Source: Owenia fusiformis
Taxonomy: Eukaryota; Annelida; Polychaeta; Sabellida; Oweniidae
Assembly (NCBI GenBank): GCA_903813345.2
Contig: CAIIXF020000007.1
Location: forward strand, 22,307,564 to 22,371,563
DNA: 64,000 nt
Reading direction: 5' to 3'
Part shown: one piece after another, positions 1-12,806 of the stretch
Layout: each line of letters begins with the position of its first letter
Position numbering within the stretch: the stretch's first letter is position 1
Notes under the pieces: model-generated
Databases searched by the model: none
Told to the model about the DNA's origin: nothing
Seen by the model: the letters and a program-made list of their open reading frames with translations, nothing else
Program-made: the position numbers and the translations under genes

Positions 1-835
1 TCTTCACAAGACTAGATTAAAAGGCAATAAAAGATATTTATATTTACATTTAAGTTTAGTAACCTGTATGTAAAGCCTTTGATTTCAGGACCAAAATGTA
101 CCAAGGAAAGATGCTTTGGACTCAATAAGTAGTGAAAATGTTTAGTATTGAATAACATCATTCATATCGCATTGTAACCTAAAGCAGATGTTGATGCAGA
201 AATGCATGGCATCTCATCCTGCCAAATAACAACAAAAGTCGATTAATAGCATATGATGTTAATTCAGAAAATTAGGTGAACCTGATTAAACTCTTCCCTA
301 ATTAAATGCAAGTGTACCTTGGCAGAGATACAACATGTTACCCACTATTAAATTAAAGTACCCATGAATGATTGTTATGGTTGTCTTTTTCTTAATGTCA
401 AATAGCCTAAATGGAATGAATAAGTTGAAGTTTCCCAAGTATCCATGACAATCAGACATAAATTGAATAGAGTTGAATTGAAAGAGAACTAAAAAATAAG
501 GTATTTGTTTGTTTTACTTAGAAATGTTAGAGAATAACCTTGAAAAGGATGATGTTTTTGGATGGAGAAATAGAGACCTTTTACTCATTCCCACACTGCA
601 GTGTCTGGCAAGGACCAATGTGACTCATTGTATCATATTATCTTCCAGAGCAGAAACCGCATGTTAAAAACATATGTTCAGCATAAACCATCTCTATATC
701 CACATTTTGGCATGTATTTCAATTTAAACAACAGGACTGATTTGAAAACTGCTCCTCTCTCAGTTTTGAATTTGCAACTACAGTGTACTAGTAATATGGA
801 TATAAAAAATTAACCAGATAGTCTTTGAGACTAAT
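1..835. other. Upstream non-coding sequence
   Basis: AT-rich sequence with no ORF that resembles a protein. The open stretch around 601-813 begins with GTG rather than ATG and matches nothing I recognise. No repeat of note was seen. Confidence 0.5.
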
Positions 836-910
836 ATGAGGAGTCAACAGTTTTTGTCAAAGTCTGTCGGATCTTTGGATAACGGCATTGGGTTCTGGTC
901 TCATTTTGAG
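836..910 (+). CDS. Candidate alternative first coding exon (25 codons) of the ARHGAP21/23-like gene
   Basis: Seen: an ATG opens a 25-codon frame that begins MRSQQFLSKSV, ends GFWSHFE, and stops exactly at GAG|GTAGGT, a good donor. The exon ends in phase 0, the phase needed to join the first PDZ exon at 26618. The peptide is hydrophilic with an aromatic C-terminal end, and the composition is less AT-rich than the flanks. Inference: a distal alternative first exon giving one version of the N-terminus before the PDZ domain. Against it: the splice would span about 25.7 kb, there is no homology I can name, and short ATG-to-donor ORFs occur by chance in sequence like this. Confidence 0.35.
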
Positions 911-1526
911 GTAGGTTTACAATTACATACATAGAATATTAGTTGTCAGATTCATGTGCTATTCATTCACAGGACATGTATTTCTATTTTAGCAAAATAT
1001 GTTGTTGGTACTTTTAAAAGATGTCACTGCTAATGTAAAAGCAATGTAACCCTAGTTCTGTTTTTCAGACAAGCAAATGATTACCTTTACCTTTAAATCA
1101 CCCCCTCTTTATTGCCTATATATTATTTATAAGATATAAAGAGGGGGGTTTTTTGTAAGGAAGGTGATATTAGCTTTGGCCCAGAGATTGACTTGGTTGG
1201 GTCTTGTCTCAATTTTGTCACCAAATTTCATTCCTACCCCCACTAACTCGGTAGTTACCCTGAAATCCTAAGCCCATAGCAAGAAAAACAAATATTCAAT
1301 TTTGATGCTGTTAAGATCTTACCGAGACCCAAGGTAGCTGATCTTGGCCTCTCATGGAAGTTTCACAATGAACGAAATGCCAGCTACTTATGAAAGGTTA
1401 AAAATCTGTGACTGTACTTCTGATAGGGTTACTCAGATTTTTGATCAAGCTTATTATATTCCAAGAAGATGAAAGGATTATGTGTGATGTAATTCAAAAT
1501 GAAGCGCTCTTTTAAGTTAGCAAAAA

Positions 1527-1650
1527 TCAACTTTTTTTGTGGATGTGTTCATCATTTGGCGGTTGGCATTCAGAGGTTGGTGTTTGGCAGTCAGCATTTG
1601 TGACAAATGGTAGGTGGTGACATTTTGCATGTTAATGCCTCCTCTTTTCT
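1527..1650 (+). repeat. Dispersed element with TAGGTGGTGACA end (copy 1)
   Basis: The segment runs from AACTTTTTTTGTGGA through GGTTGGCATT and GTCAGCATTTGTGACAAATG to TAGGTGGTGACA and TTTTGCATGTTAATGCC. The same order of words recurs at 26507-26592 (shortened) and 33241-33345, with weaker copies near 3355 and 28836. No ORF is present. It is likely a non-autonomous DNA element. Confidence 0.5.
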
Positions 1651-3767
1651 GTCATGAATACATTTTTTTGAAAGTTATGAATCATTCTTGAATCAACATG
1701 GTAAATACCAAGATCCTTGAGAGTAATCTACTCAGGATTCTGGAAATATATCTTCTTTCATTTCATGTATGCTGAAGACTCAATTAACTTTTTCGGATTC
1801 AACATTGGATTGATATACGTATATTGAACTGTTTTGCTTCGTTTTATTTTATAAAGATGAAGATAATGATGCTAAGATATTTAGTATGATCCTTGTCTCC
1901 TCAATCCACGTGAATCCTTCAAGTGAAGTCACATGGAGTTGACCCCAGAGTCTTGTTTCTCTATTTCTGTCTATGATGTCATTGAAAACCACAAAGCTAA
2001 CCACACTGCATCAGCTCCTTTTTTCATCATCATTTCCTCTAAGATTTGAAAACAGTTTCTTTATTACACAATTTTGTGGTTTTCCAAAGGCGCACTCATC
2101 TGTCATTTATGTAAGGTCACCGCCAAGCTGACATTTTGGTGCGTTCTATTTACCCTGCGTGCAGAGTCTAGTTATAAACTTCCCTCTGCCTAGTATAGAC
2201 TATATTATAGTTTAGCAGCCCCACCCCAAAGAATGGTGCCTGTGACAGCCCGGATAATAAATCATTTCAAATCTACCACGCTGACCCTTTCTCAACCAGG
2301 CAGCGAAGTGGAAGGAACACGTGCTAAATGCGTGCTCATTAACTATGCGGTGATTTCAGAAAAAATGACCATATAGAAAGTCATCCATATTTCGACGACG
2401 AACTCTGATAGGCTTGGGGAGATCAAAGATTTATTGTGAACTGAAAGAGTGAAGACAAAGCTCTCTTTTAAGAAGTGAAGTCAAACGAATGCAAAGGGTA
2501 CGTTTTATTGGAAGCCCTGAAAAGAAAGAAAAGGAGGCAAAATTTTACATTTTCGAAATAGGATTGCTTAGTCCTGCAAACACTTGAAATAGGCTTGAAA
2601 CCCATTTGCATCTTTTGAAAATTGGATTTTGGAGAATTGACAAATATTACAACATTCTTAAATGAGAAATTGGTACTTTGGCGGGTCATTTAGCAGAGAC
2701 AAGACCCTTTCAAACTCAGGTGTGAATAAGCTAATCTCAGTATGTCATCAGCATTTTCCGGAAATTCCATGAATCCAAAGAATAGCTGTTCTTTATTGAA
2801 GCCATCCAAGATCAAAGAAAATATGAAAAAATCAATGATTATTTAATCTCTGAGTCTTTCCATAGCTTGTACCATCCAGTCTATCCAAAAATGACTTATC
2901 CTGAAATGCCAGTTTACCCATGAAACCATTACTTGTCACATGACCTCTTTTGGCCTATTGTAGTAAGGATTCTAGATCATGAATAATGAGAATCATGGTA
3001 CTGGTATGTTTCTTTCTTCTGAAGTACATTCTTGTATGGTTTACCTATATCTTTGTTGATCAGATGTGATGTTCTCCCAGCCCTATGTTGATTTTTCTCT
3101 GACAGAAAGAGCAGAAACCGTCAAAGACATTTAACTCGCAATTAATCCAAGGAAAACATGGAACATATTCAGCATTTTTGGCATTACAACTGATGAAAAG
3201 TGTCTATACAGTTGTTAATGATGTATGCCTATGCCATTCTGGGTAGAATTAATGTTCTGCATGACCCTCCCCCCCCCCGTTCTTAAATTAAATTAAATAA
3301 ATTAAAGAATTGGTTTTTATGTTATCAACATGAAGTGTAACATCATTACATTTTATAGCCAACATTTTTGTGACCAACTTTTGGCATTCAGCAGTCAGCA
3401 TCTGTAACAAATTGTCACATACTGTAACCATTTGCTCTACATTACAAGATTGTAACATTTTATAACATTTTACCATGCTGATCGCTGTCTGTTCATTACG
3501 CACTTCATAACTTTATTTCTTGTATATTCCTCACTTGTTCAGTGTGTTTCTTTATTGTAAACATACCATGTATTGACAAACATGATATTTTGTTTTCCTT
3601 GTGTTTACTTTCCACTTGATTGCCTTAATCTGCTTCTTGTTTTACATCTCCACAAAGGAACTCTGCTGTAGAAGTCTGTTCGATATACGAGTATTTATTT
3701 GTTTCTACTACGGTTCGTCGTGCTTTAAGTTTACCAATTGAGCTTTGCAACTTTTAGTGTTCTTGTG

Positions 3768-3812
3768 CTTGTTTGTTTGTCTGTTTGTTTGTTTGTTCGT
3801 TTCTTTGCTTGT
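3768..3812 (+). repeat. (TTTG)n microsatellite, imperfect
   Basis: A run of TTTG units (TTGTTTGTCTGTTTGTTTG and similar) with a few substitutions. Simple repeat, no coding content. Confidence 0.8.
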
Positions 3813-6800
3813 TTGTTCATTGACAATGAAATAACAAGATACATGTAAATACAAAACATAACTTATCTGAATTGATCTGGTGTATATCAGATTATACCTG
3901 GAGCATATTATCCAAATCGTACAAGGGGAAATTATGTCTCCTTATACATAGATAACATAGCTTCTGTTCACTGGATTCTCATAAAACACTGTCATCCTGG
4001 CAAATTCTCAGTGCATTGTCTATGTTTCTCCTCAGAAATGTTTTGGTATCTTTGACTATGTTCCTCATATATTTTCTGTTTGAGATAACTGGTGATGGAG
4101 CTTGGAATCTTAATGACTTTTTTGGCACAATCGTATCAAAGCATTTATGAACAAATACAGTAGTTCATTAGACGCCAGAATCATTGATACAATTCCTCAC
4201 TTTTGTTACATTTAGAAACATTAACATCTGCACTTATTAACCCTTAGACAATATGATTCTAAGGTGATATTCATCCTCCAAACGTTGACAGATATTAGTA
4301 CAGTCAGAATGTCAGATCTCTAGCAAGTTTACAAAAATACTAGTAGACAGGAGAGGGGGGGGGTATATTTGGTAATTGTTGAGTAATGCAAAAATATATC
4401 CCGTGTCTGGTAGTTGTTGTATATTTTGAATCACTGCTGCGAGAGGAAAGATATTTCACAGAGAATTTTATGAAATATTTTGATGATGCAAAAAATCTTG
4501 AAATTTCTTAAAACTTCAATAACTTGTAAATTTGATCACATATCTCAATTCTTTTTTGGGAAATATAGCTAGATTTGTAAGGAAAACTTGGGAATGCCTT
4601 TGAAAAAATTTCTTCTAACAATTTACTTTTTGCTGCATCTTTCACATTAAAGTGCTAATCAGATAGGCTAATGAGTGGATGGGTATCTATAGACAGATAA
4701 GACAGAGGAGTGGGTTGATCTCAGGTGGAACACAGATGCAAATGAACAGCCTAATGGTAGCAGGGTACAAGTCCGTAGGCAGTTTTTGCCATGGGGATTC
4801 ACTTTTCAAAAGCTTCAGGGGGGTGGTCTTGTTAGCTGCGCAATTCTTTGAAACTTGAGTAATACAAAAATGTTAAAACATGAATCAATTTAATCGAACT
4901 GTATTGATGGTGTAAATTGTAGGCTGTTATGATATTTAGAATCAGAGATTATAGAGAGTGAACATGTCTCTCAGGCTCCTGCCATCTGCCTCAGGAGAAG
5001 ATAGGGCTAATCCTATCATTGCTCTGACTTACCAAAGCCAGACTCTGCTGTTGTGGATCCAGCTTTTAGATAATATATCTCAGATGTAGTTTATATATGT
5101 CTCTTGTTTTCTCTCTTCTAACATTTTGTATTCTGCATCCATTATATAAAAGATTCATTGATCTGTATAAGATAAGCAGAATTCCGTATACTGTCACAAA
5201 ATCATCATTTTTCCTAAATTAGATGCTTTTAATTGGAAAAGACAATTTTCATATTTAGTGTTCTTAAGGAGGTTTAAAATCAATTTTGCCAAAGTAACAA
5301 AGCATGTTTGTATTTTCAAACTGTATGTCTTGATAGTTGTCAATACAACTGTAACGTATGTGATCATCAAAATAAAAATTGGTCTTTGAATGAAATTAAT
5401 ATTATATTATATTATATTAGAATGGTTAGACTTTCACAGTGAAAGTCAGGTCATCCATGCACCTAAACACTTTCATCTGTTTATACTCCAAACATACCAG
5501 TATTCACCTCATAAATCCTCCACTGCCCAAACTTTCAAACAGATAGTAGGAAATATCAGATTTAGAGTGTCTCTGCTTTATTTGTTTTAGCGCAATCAAC
5601 TGTTTGTGCATGTTGTTCCTTTTGGCCACAATTATGGCGGTTTCTAGTCATAAAGGTTGTCATTAGCAACAGCTATCTTCATACACTAAGGATCCAAGAC
5701 AAATCTTCAGATTAAATTGCTGACCACTAAATAATATGTCATGATAGTCACGTTTTAAAGCTCAAAATAAACTAGAAAGGATAGGAAAAATCAAGAAAAA
5801 GATGAGATACAGGTAGAGAAGACACTATGAATTGTGTAGAAATGTAAGAAAATCTGAGATTTTAATCAAATTTTTGAGTGTAAGTAGCAGAATTGGTCTG
5901 ATCAGTTGGAGATTTTTGGCACAGTTTTAGTACACTTTTAAAATAGCATTGTGAGTATCATAGAAACATTGCAGCCTGCTGATGTGTTGTTAAGCGTTGT
6001 TGCATGAGATCTAACACACCACCAATATATGGAAAGATCTTATAAACTTTCCAAACAAAATGGAGAATTTTCTTAACCTGCTGTTAAATGTGAATTGATG
6101 CCTGAATACGCACTGTTCTCAGGTTGACTTATCATTTAGCATAAGGCAGAGGTTGGCATGGATACTACCAATTTGGAATGTGGAGAAAACAATGCGTTAA
6201 TCTATAAATCACTGAAGTGAAACCTGGAGATTCTCTTAACTATTGAAGTATTTGAGTTCAGAAGCCTATAATATCAGGGCTTATGGCAACGCATTTGGAT
6301 TATAAGGCAATTAGGTTATTTCGGGGATGACTAGCATGTTTGGAAATGGATACAGAGACGATGTGAAACAATAAAAGATTTTCAGAATGTTTTGAGTTCG
6401 TAAACTGCAGAATCAGGATATCATGGGATTTTATTGTGAAATTATCTAAAATCCTCTCGGCAGTATGATACATAGCATTGTTTTGTTTAAAATGGAAATA
6501 GAAGTAGAATTTCTAAGGAATAATAGCAACTTCATGATTGTATGTCGTCATAATTTATTAAGATTTCTTAACATTTTTGTAAAAACTCACTTCCTTTATC
6601 AAAATACTAAATAGTCATAATATTAAGTTTTGTTACCAATGTTGGATTATAGAATATAAAGAATTAAAATTTCTAGAAAGCTCATTGTTTCAAGTGGAGC
6701 TAATGGGACATAATCATAATACATGTTGATGTTTAAAAAAAGTTTAATGGAATAAGGAAATATCTTTGAATTTATTGACATATTTCACCATATGAAAACA

Positions 6801-6902
6801 TACTGTGCAGTGTCATGGTGACAGAATACTCAACATTGGGAATATAAGTCATTCACCAGTCATTGGATAATTTTACATTTCATTCTCCATGAGTCTGGGA
6901 TC

Positions 6903-6974
6903 ATGCAGCGATTCTGGGTCGACTACCAGCCCTTAGATGAAGAAGAGTGGCAGGCTTCCCTCGTTAAGTTTCAG
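6903..6974 (+). CDS. Candidate alternative first coding exon (24 codons) of the ARHGAP21/23-like gene
   Basis: Seen: an ATG starts a 24-codon frame beginning MQRFWVDYQPLDEEEW and ending LVKFQ, which runs to CAG|GTAGGC. It ends in phase 0, matching the acceptor phase of the PDZ exon at 26618. The segment is visibly richer in G and C than its surroundings and the peptide is strongly charged and aromatic, unlike random AT-rich translation. Inference: an alternative first exon encoding a short acidic N-terminus. No homologue is recognised. Together with the segments at 836, 19350, 23260 and 26031 it forms a phase-consistent set. Confidence 0.45.
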
Positions 6975-7045
6975 GTAGGCCTTTGATAGTCTTGCATAAA
7001 GCCCATTGAGTAACTACCTCCATTCTGATACTCATCATATATTTC

Positions 7046-7186
7046 TGTTTCACTCCCAATATCACATCCTCCGAACACAGGGCCCCAGACATCATCCACT
7101 AAGTTCCTTCCTTCTTCCAAGAAGAAGGAGGTACGAGTTTTGGAGGCTTGTGTTCGGAGGATGCAATATCAGGACTGAGAAGAAAT
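7046..7186. repeat. Long imperfect hairpin element (TIR CATCCTCCGAACACA)
   Basis: The left arm contains CATCCTCCGAACACA (about 7066-7080) and the right arm its complement, TGTGTTCGGAGGATG-like (about 7149-7163). The similarity extends outwards through ATATCA and TCCTGATATT. A second palindrome, CCTTCTTCCAAGAAGAAGG, lies at the centre. The 60-codon ORF across it merely translates the hairpin. It resembles a foldback MITE. Confidence 0.6.
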
Positions 7187-7576
7187 AAGATGTCATGGTT
7201 TATTAGTATGAACTCCCTCCATAACAGGCTAGCATACTGACCCTTTCATGGGTATTAGGCATGGGGTGCAAAAGCCCCACAGCAGCAGGTAGAAGTCATG
7301 TAATTTATGTAATTTACAGTGAAAACATTTATAAAATGGGTTTATTCAAAAGAGGTAGATTTTGCATTTAATGCCTCTTGCCTTAAAATGAAAGAGCTAC
7401 ATACTACATGCTTATACTGGGTCACGAGTGAGGTAAAATGTAGAGTGGAGACTTGATTCAAAACTAGGCTCTTTAGAAATGTCATATTTATTGAATTTGA
7501 TTGAAAAATATATTACAGGGTTTGTCATAAAACCTTTGATAACCTTTGATAAGATAACATAAACATGTGTGTAAAG

Positions 7577-7624
7577 TCAAGGTCATAAAAAGGTCATTGA
7601 ACCCCAAGGTCAAAAGAAAGGTCA
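7577..7624 (+). promoter_or_regulatory. Cluster of AGGTCA nuclear-receptor half-sites
   Basis: Four AGGTCA half-sites lie within 48 bp: TCAAGGTCA (7577-7585), AGGTCA (7591-7596, a direct repeat with 5-nt spacer TAAAA), CCAAGGTCA (7604-7612) and AGGTCA (7619-7624). TCAAGGTCA and CCAAGGTCA match the extended half-site known for NR5A/FTZ-F1 and ERR receptors, and DR5 is the spacing known for retinoic-acid-type receptors. Function is inferred from motif only. The cluster lies about 600 bp downstream of the candidate exon at 6903 and could simply be a degenerate tandem repeat. Confidence 0.25.
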
Positions 7625-8523
7625 TTGATTTAATACTGATAGGCCTATTGTTAATCAACAGGCCTCTTAAAAATCAGCAGCATTTCTGAAGGTCAATTTT
7701 TAAATCCAAGGTTATAATAAAGGTAATTAACAAAAATCTTGAGATGAAAGTCAAATTTACAGAATGTCAAAAGAAACAACATATGCCAAAGTCATATATT
7801 GTTAATAGCAGTATCACTGTTAAAGGAAGGGTCACTATTCTTCACATTCTTGTTAAATGACCGAGGTCAGTTGTAGTAATTTTACCGAGAGACATATAAT
7901 ATTATTATATGTCACTGTTCCATACATAATGCTGGTGAGAAAGTTCAATCGAAAGAGTAGAGGCTGTGGTTATCACAATGGTTTGAGGTAGGAACAAGTC
8001 AAGACAAGTCAAAATCCAAGAAAATTCATTGATTTTCTGAAGAACTCAAATAAACAAATTTTTCTTCACTAATTCTTCTGCACGAATTAAGCCTGTAAAG
8101 AAATGGAATGTTTTAAATGCGTTTTATCCTCACATTACATTTGCACTTGATAACCCCATATGTCCACATCGTAATTAGCTGACAAATTTTCCATTTCAAA
8201 AGTCAACATGTGATGGAGAAATAGTTTTCTTGGGGATTCTTTTCGACGATTTTTTCTTGCATGTTGTCTCATTTTGACAGAGAGTAGGTCGCACTCTTTG
8301 ATTAAATATTTTAGATTCAAACCAAATAAATTGGCCCAGGCTCATTGACTCAACTGAAAGTATCAAAAATCTCACAGACATTTTATTTTAAGTGAAATTC
8401 ATTTTTCATCCTCATAAAGATGGCATGACAGTTGTCAAGCTAAACCCCAACTGATTCCTTTCCTAGATGGCAGGAGTTGTATGAGTCTAACTGGAAGCAT
8501 TAATGCATCTGAAGATGATAGCC

Positions 8524-8634
8524 TATCTACAAGCCCATGTGACCCCCCCAACCACGCACCTCCCTTTGTGTGAGAAGGTGTGTAGTCAAGTAGTCAGAGG
8601 AGGGGGGGGGTCACAGGGGCTTGTAGCTAGACTA
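8524..8634. repeat. Foldback element with C-tract/G-tract arms
   Basis: The left arm CTACAAGCCCATGTGACCCC pairs with the right arm GGGTCACAGGGGCTTGTAG, including a C run near 8545 and a G run near 8605. An ACCTCCCTTTGTGTGAG / GTGTGTAGTCAAGTAGTC core lies between them. A related element occurs at 20014-20135. No coding content. Confidence 0.6.
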
Positions 8635-11267
8635 GTATCATAATCAAGCTATTGGAAAGGATATTTCTGTATAGCATTGAAGCAGCATAATTATTGTGCA
8701 CCAATTTGAAAATCAATTTGTACATTTGAAAAAATATGAAACATCGAGATATAATTTGACCAGCTTTAGACATTTAACCCCTCCCCTGTCTCTATTTTCA
8801 GATTGGTTAAGTAGATACAACAGGATGAGATGGTTCAAGATATTTCATGCAGGACCATTACCAGAAAAATGAAATGAGAATTTCCAACATATTGAAAAAA
8901 TTCAGGGGAAACCCCTATCTTTTGTAATAAGTCATCATGGTTAATTTTTTCATTATTTGCTAAGATGGTCTTAGTTTCCAATTAAAACCTTTCCCGTCTT
9001 GTGTAATCTGGGATTTCAATAAGCAAGTGAGTAATGGACTGTAGTTTTTTCTATGCATTTCATTACATTAGTTATCCCCCTCCCTCTCTCAGACTACTAG
9101 TAATGTATACTACCCTCTCACTAGGACCAATCATTTGACAATTGATGTTCAACCAATCAAATAGCACTACAAAGAAATGTGAGCATTTGTATAAGGATCC
9201 ATTGATTGACCCTTGTAAAGACTGCATGTTCATTTTTTAAATCAGCTGATTGGTTCATTGAGTTTTTAGGTTTATCTGTTGTATAAAGAGTTCAATCACT
9301 CTTATGATTTTGCAAAGGGTTGTCATGTCAGATGTTGAATGAATTGATGACTTGACAATTGTTGTTTACTCATCTCAACTCTCAATCTATTGTCTATCTT
9401 CTAATAAATTATCATGTTAAAGCAAAATATTACAGTTTGGTTAAAGTACAGTTGGTTGTTGTTGAACTTGCAGTTTCTTGTTTGTTATAATTGCTGTTTG
9501 ATTTATCATCTGATAATATGTCTTCTAGACTCATGTTTTGCTATTAAATGTGACACTTCATCAGATTAACAAAGCCATTTATGATAATTGTGGTATATTT
9601 TCTGCCAAAAACAAGAATTGAGTGTGAGAATCAGACATTTTATTAAAGCATCTACAGGATGTCCAGGAAATAAAGTTTCAAGTACTGTTTAATCTGAAAG
9701 TGGAGTACAGTTGACGTTATAGGATAAGATATTTCAGCATTGATTTCATTTGTATTGTATCAAAGCTCTGCACCCCCCCTCCTGTCTATTTCATTACGCA
9801 GAGTTTTAGGGCATTATTCAGATGAATACAACCTTTCCAAAGCCAGTGGTCTCTAGTTTATTAAATATAGATAGATAGTTGGTTGAGATAGAGTCTTGAT
9901 TCAAAATTGATATACTATATTGGTACTGTTTGTGTGAGGAGAAAGGATGTACAGTTTTTTTCCATTCTGAAATATTCATTCAACACATTTTTGATTTCAA
10001 AGGTATGAAATTTTCCAGAAAGTGAAGTGTGTTTACCATTCATTTTCAAAATCTGATTCACTGATTATTTTTATCTGTCTGGTGATTTAATCCCCGCATT
10101 GACCTATGCTATGGTTACAAATATGTTTATTCAACCCACAAAACTTATTTTGATGGCTATTTTTAGCACAGAAACTGTGTTAAGAGATAGTCTGAAACCC
10201 GAAGTGAAAGATAGTTGATCTAATTGGGAATGATACCTGCCTTTGAAATTCATTTTCTTTTGCTGTGTTTAATAGAGAGGGTCAAACATTCTTCTAGTGG
10301 AGTTGCAGTCTTACTTAACACGTATCAGTGATCTTCACAAGATTTTTTCTCAAGTGGGTGCAAAATTCTCATTTTTCATGATTTTTTCATTTTCAAGTGG
10401 ATTTTCAGGTGGGTGCAAGCCTATTTTCAAAATCTCAGGTGGGTGTTCCGCCTACTTGTTTTAATGCTGGGGAGATCACTGTGTATTGTTAGAATACCAG
10501 AAAATCTGGGCTTCTGTTGATCTCCAGAAGGTTGAAATTGCTGAAAAAGAATATACATACCAGTATGTGTGCAGTTCAGTGCAGCATTGGATGTGCTAAT
10601 CTTGTCTATAAGCTCAAACACAATTAATAAGGAAGTGAGATAAAGTAATGAAATTAATTCACTTCCTTAAAATGTATTGAAATGTTGATAATCCACAACC
10701 TGTATGCCATTCTGACAGTCATCGCATTTCTTTTGTTTTCTATTTGAAATTTTTATATAAAAGAACAGAAGTTTATGAAATCCCATGATGGTCCCCCTTA
10801 TCAAATTTCTATACAATTCACAAGGTTTTACTTGCTCCAACTTATAACCCCTTGAAAGTTGAAGATGCTATAACTAGATGTTTTATGATTCAAGGCTGAA
10901 ATATCACCATTATACTTTTGAGACTACTCCTGATTGGTTTCAGGTATATACTGACATAACATGATGAACTGGTTGGAATGATGAACCAATATCCAATATA
11001 AATATCCGAGATAGAAGAGGAATGTAATAAGCACATACTCTAGGTTTAAACATGGGGTGCATGCATGTTAGAATGGCCTGTGTCTCATATCCAAACAGTG
11101 AGATTCTGGTTCTGATGTGATTTAGCAGCAAATATACATGTAAATATGGTAACATTTTAAAACACTGAGTTCAGTGGTAGGATTTTACTTCTGGATTTCA
11201 GGTACCTTGCTTGTCAGAGCCTATTATGATGTAGATGAAGTTCTCTTTTAAAGAAGCATAACTAAAC

Positions 11268-11454
11268 TACAGTAAATCCTGTCTTAGTGAACACCTCACT
11301 CTAGTGAACACCTGTGTCTAGTAAACACCTTTTCTCAGCACATACTCCATGCATTGACATCTGTATAAAATTACCATTCAGAAATGAACACCTACCTACA
11401 GTGAACACTCTTACGCGGCTCTATAGGTGTTCACTGTATACAGGTTTTACTTTA
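11268..11454. mobile_element. MITE-like element with TACAGTAAAWCCTGT ends and GTGAACAC units
   Basis: The left end, TACAGTAAATCCTGTCTTAG, leads into AGTGAACACCTCACTCTAGT and further GTGAACAC units. The right end, GTGTTCACTGTATACAGGTTTTACTTTA, is approximately the inverted left end. The same architecture is clearer at 51149-51543. There is no transposase, so it is presumably non-autonomous. Confidence 0.5.
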
Positions 11455-11663
11455 TTGGAAAATGTAAATCTTACGATACTATACACTAAGATATGGTCTG
11501 ATAACATAAAGGTATAGGGTGCATCCAAGAATAAACTAAATATGGGATTAGTGACGTAACATATACATTATCATCAAAATTGTACCTTACATTTTCTTGT
11601 ACTTTTATCTGAGAACCTCGTTAGTGGATTTAGATATACAATCCAGAAAAGTATAAGGCTATA

Positions 11664-11981
11664 CTAAAGGATCTCAAACTGAAAATAATGCCAGTGTATA
11701 TGGTATAGGACCCCATATTGACCCCCCCCCACCCCTGTCCTAAGTACCGATGTTACATATAAGATATCATCAAAATTATACTTCACAGTATTTGTATTTT
11801 TACCTGAGAACCTCGTTAGTGGATTAAGGAGCTCAGGTAAATCGTGGAATGTATCTGTAAGGATTATCTCACCTGTGTTTCTGATATCTATATTTAACTC
11901 ATCAAAATTTGATACCATACCTGTCAGAACCAATGATTGTTTGAAACCAATAGGAATTTTAATGTATATTGATGTTAGCAT
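11664..11981 (-). CDS. Unrecognised minus-strand ORF (105 codons), possible exon or gene relic
   Basis: An ATG-initiated frame on the minus strand runs 105 codons. It begins MLTSIYIKIPIGFKQSL and contains FHDLPELLNPLTRFSGK. Composition is balanced rather than low-complexity, and an internal TCAG|GTAAAA could be a donor after NPLTRFS. The DNA around NPLTRFS and the following NFDD is duplicated just beyond the ORF (about 11553-11635 on the + strand), where the frame is broken by stops. No family is recognised. It may be a real exon of a nested gene, a decayed copy, or a chance ORF. Confidence 0.2.
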   Translation of the reverse strand: MLTSIYIKIPIGFKQSLVLTGMVSNFDELNIDIRNTGEIILTDTFHDLPELLNPLTRFSGKNTNTVKYNFDDILYVTSVLRTGVGGGQYGVLYHIHWHYFQFEIL

Positions 11982-12788
11982 GTGTTTATCTATGGTTAAT
12001 GGTTATTCTTCCTGATGTTTTTAATCCTTGTATCTTCCCCTGTTTAAAGTGTCCGTTTTATTTAACACTTTTTATGACTTTTTGAATAAGGGCACCTATT
12101 TATTAAAATTCTGATTCAGATGGGAATTTCGCCATGATGTCAGATTATGTATTTTTTAAGAATTTCTCTTTATTTCATGTTTTTGGGAAATGACAGTCTA
12201 TTAACATAGAATTTTTATCATAGGAATACTCGTATCTGATGTTTCAAAGTAAGTCTGTGAATCTAAGTTTCAATCTCCACCAAGTCGCCATTTTTGAAAG
12301 TTTCAGCGAGGCTGAAGATTGGTCAGTTCGTCACATCGAAAGAATATTGCATCAGATTATATAACCTCAGTTGCGCAAAAATTGGATGAAAACTTTGAAA
12401 TCATGAAACAATAATGTTATAAAATTTGGGCTGTTTTTAAGTGACATATGAATCATATGAAATCTTGATAGGAAGAAGTATGTGATTGGTGTTTTTAAGA
12501 AAGTAATACAGGACTGGACTAATAAAAAGATATAGGTATTAAAGATAAATCAACAAGTCTTCAGGTAGTGAGGATATGAAGAATACTGCATAGATATTGG
12601 ATATATATATCTTTTTATCGACTCTTTAGATGTCATATCATGACATATTAGTCACTTAGGTAGAGCAGTTCTTCCCATTGTCGAGTTGAAGAACTGGTAT
12701 CTTTATCCTGGCTAGAACCATAGACAATTCTAGCCAGCGGATAACATTTATTTATACTTCATTAGAAATTAAAATTATACAGGATACA

Positions 12789-12806
12789 ATGAGCTGGGGA
12801 ATTAGG
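12789..12806 (+). CDS. Weak candidate first exon (6 codons)
   Basis: ATG AGC TGG GGA ATT AGG is followed directly by GTAAGT, a near-perfect donor, and ends in phase 0 as the PDZ exon at 26618 requires. The predicted peptide is only MSWGIR. With six codons, a chance match is the likelier explanation. It is listed because of donor quality and phase. Confidence 0.12.

Larger units (their letters stand above)
911..6902. other. Putative intron/intergenic sequence with small repeats
   Basis: No supported gene. It holds copies of two dispersed repeats: the TGTCAC-type element (about 1527-1650 and 3355-3445) and the GAAGCTCTCTTTTAAG element (about 2448-2505). It also has a TTTG microsatellite near 3768-3812 and C- or G-homopolymer runs near 3270 and 4348. 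A 42-codon ORF at 4964-5089 has no donor. Confidence 0.5.

Noticed and set aside
4964-5089. 42-codon ORF MSLRLLPSASGEDR..., with a GTAAGT donor on the opposite strand at about 5022-5030
   Set aside because: No donor on the + strand. The minus-strand exon (LDPQQQSLAL) is only 30 nt with a poor acceptor.
7006-7188. 60-codon ORF over 7006-7188
   Set aside because: Translation of a hairpin element; does not begin with ATG.
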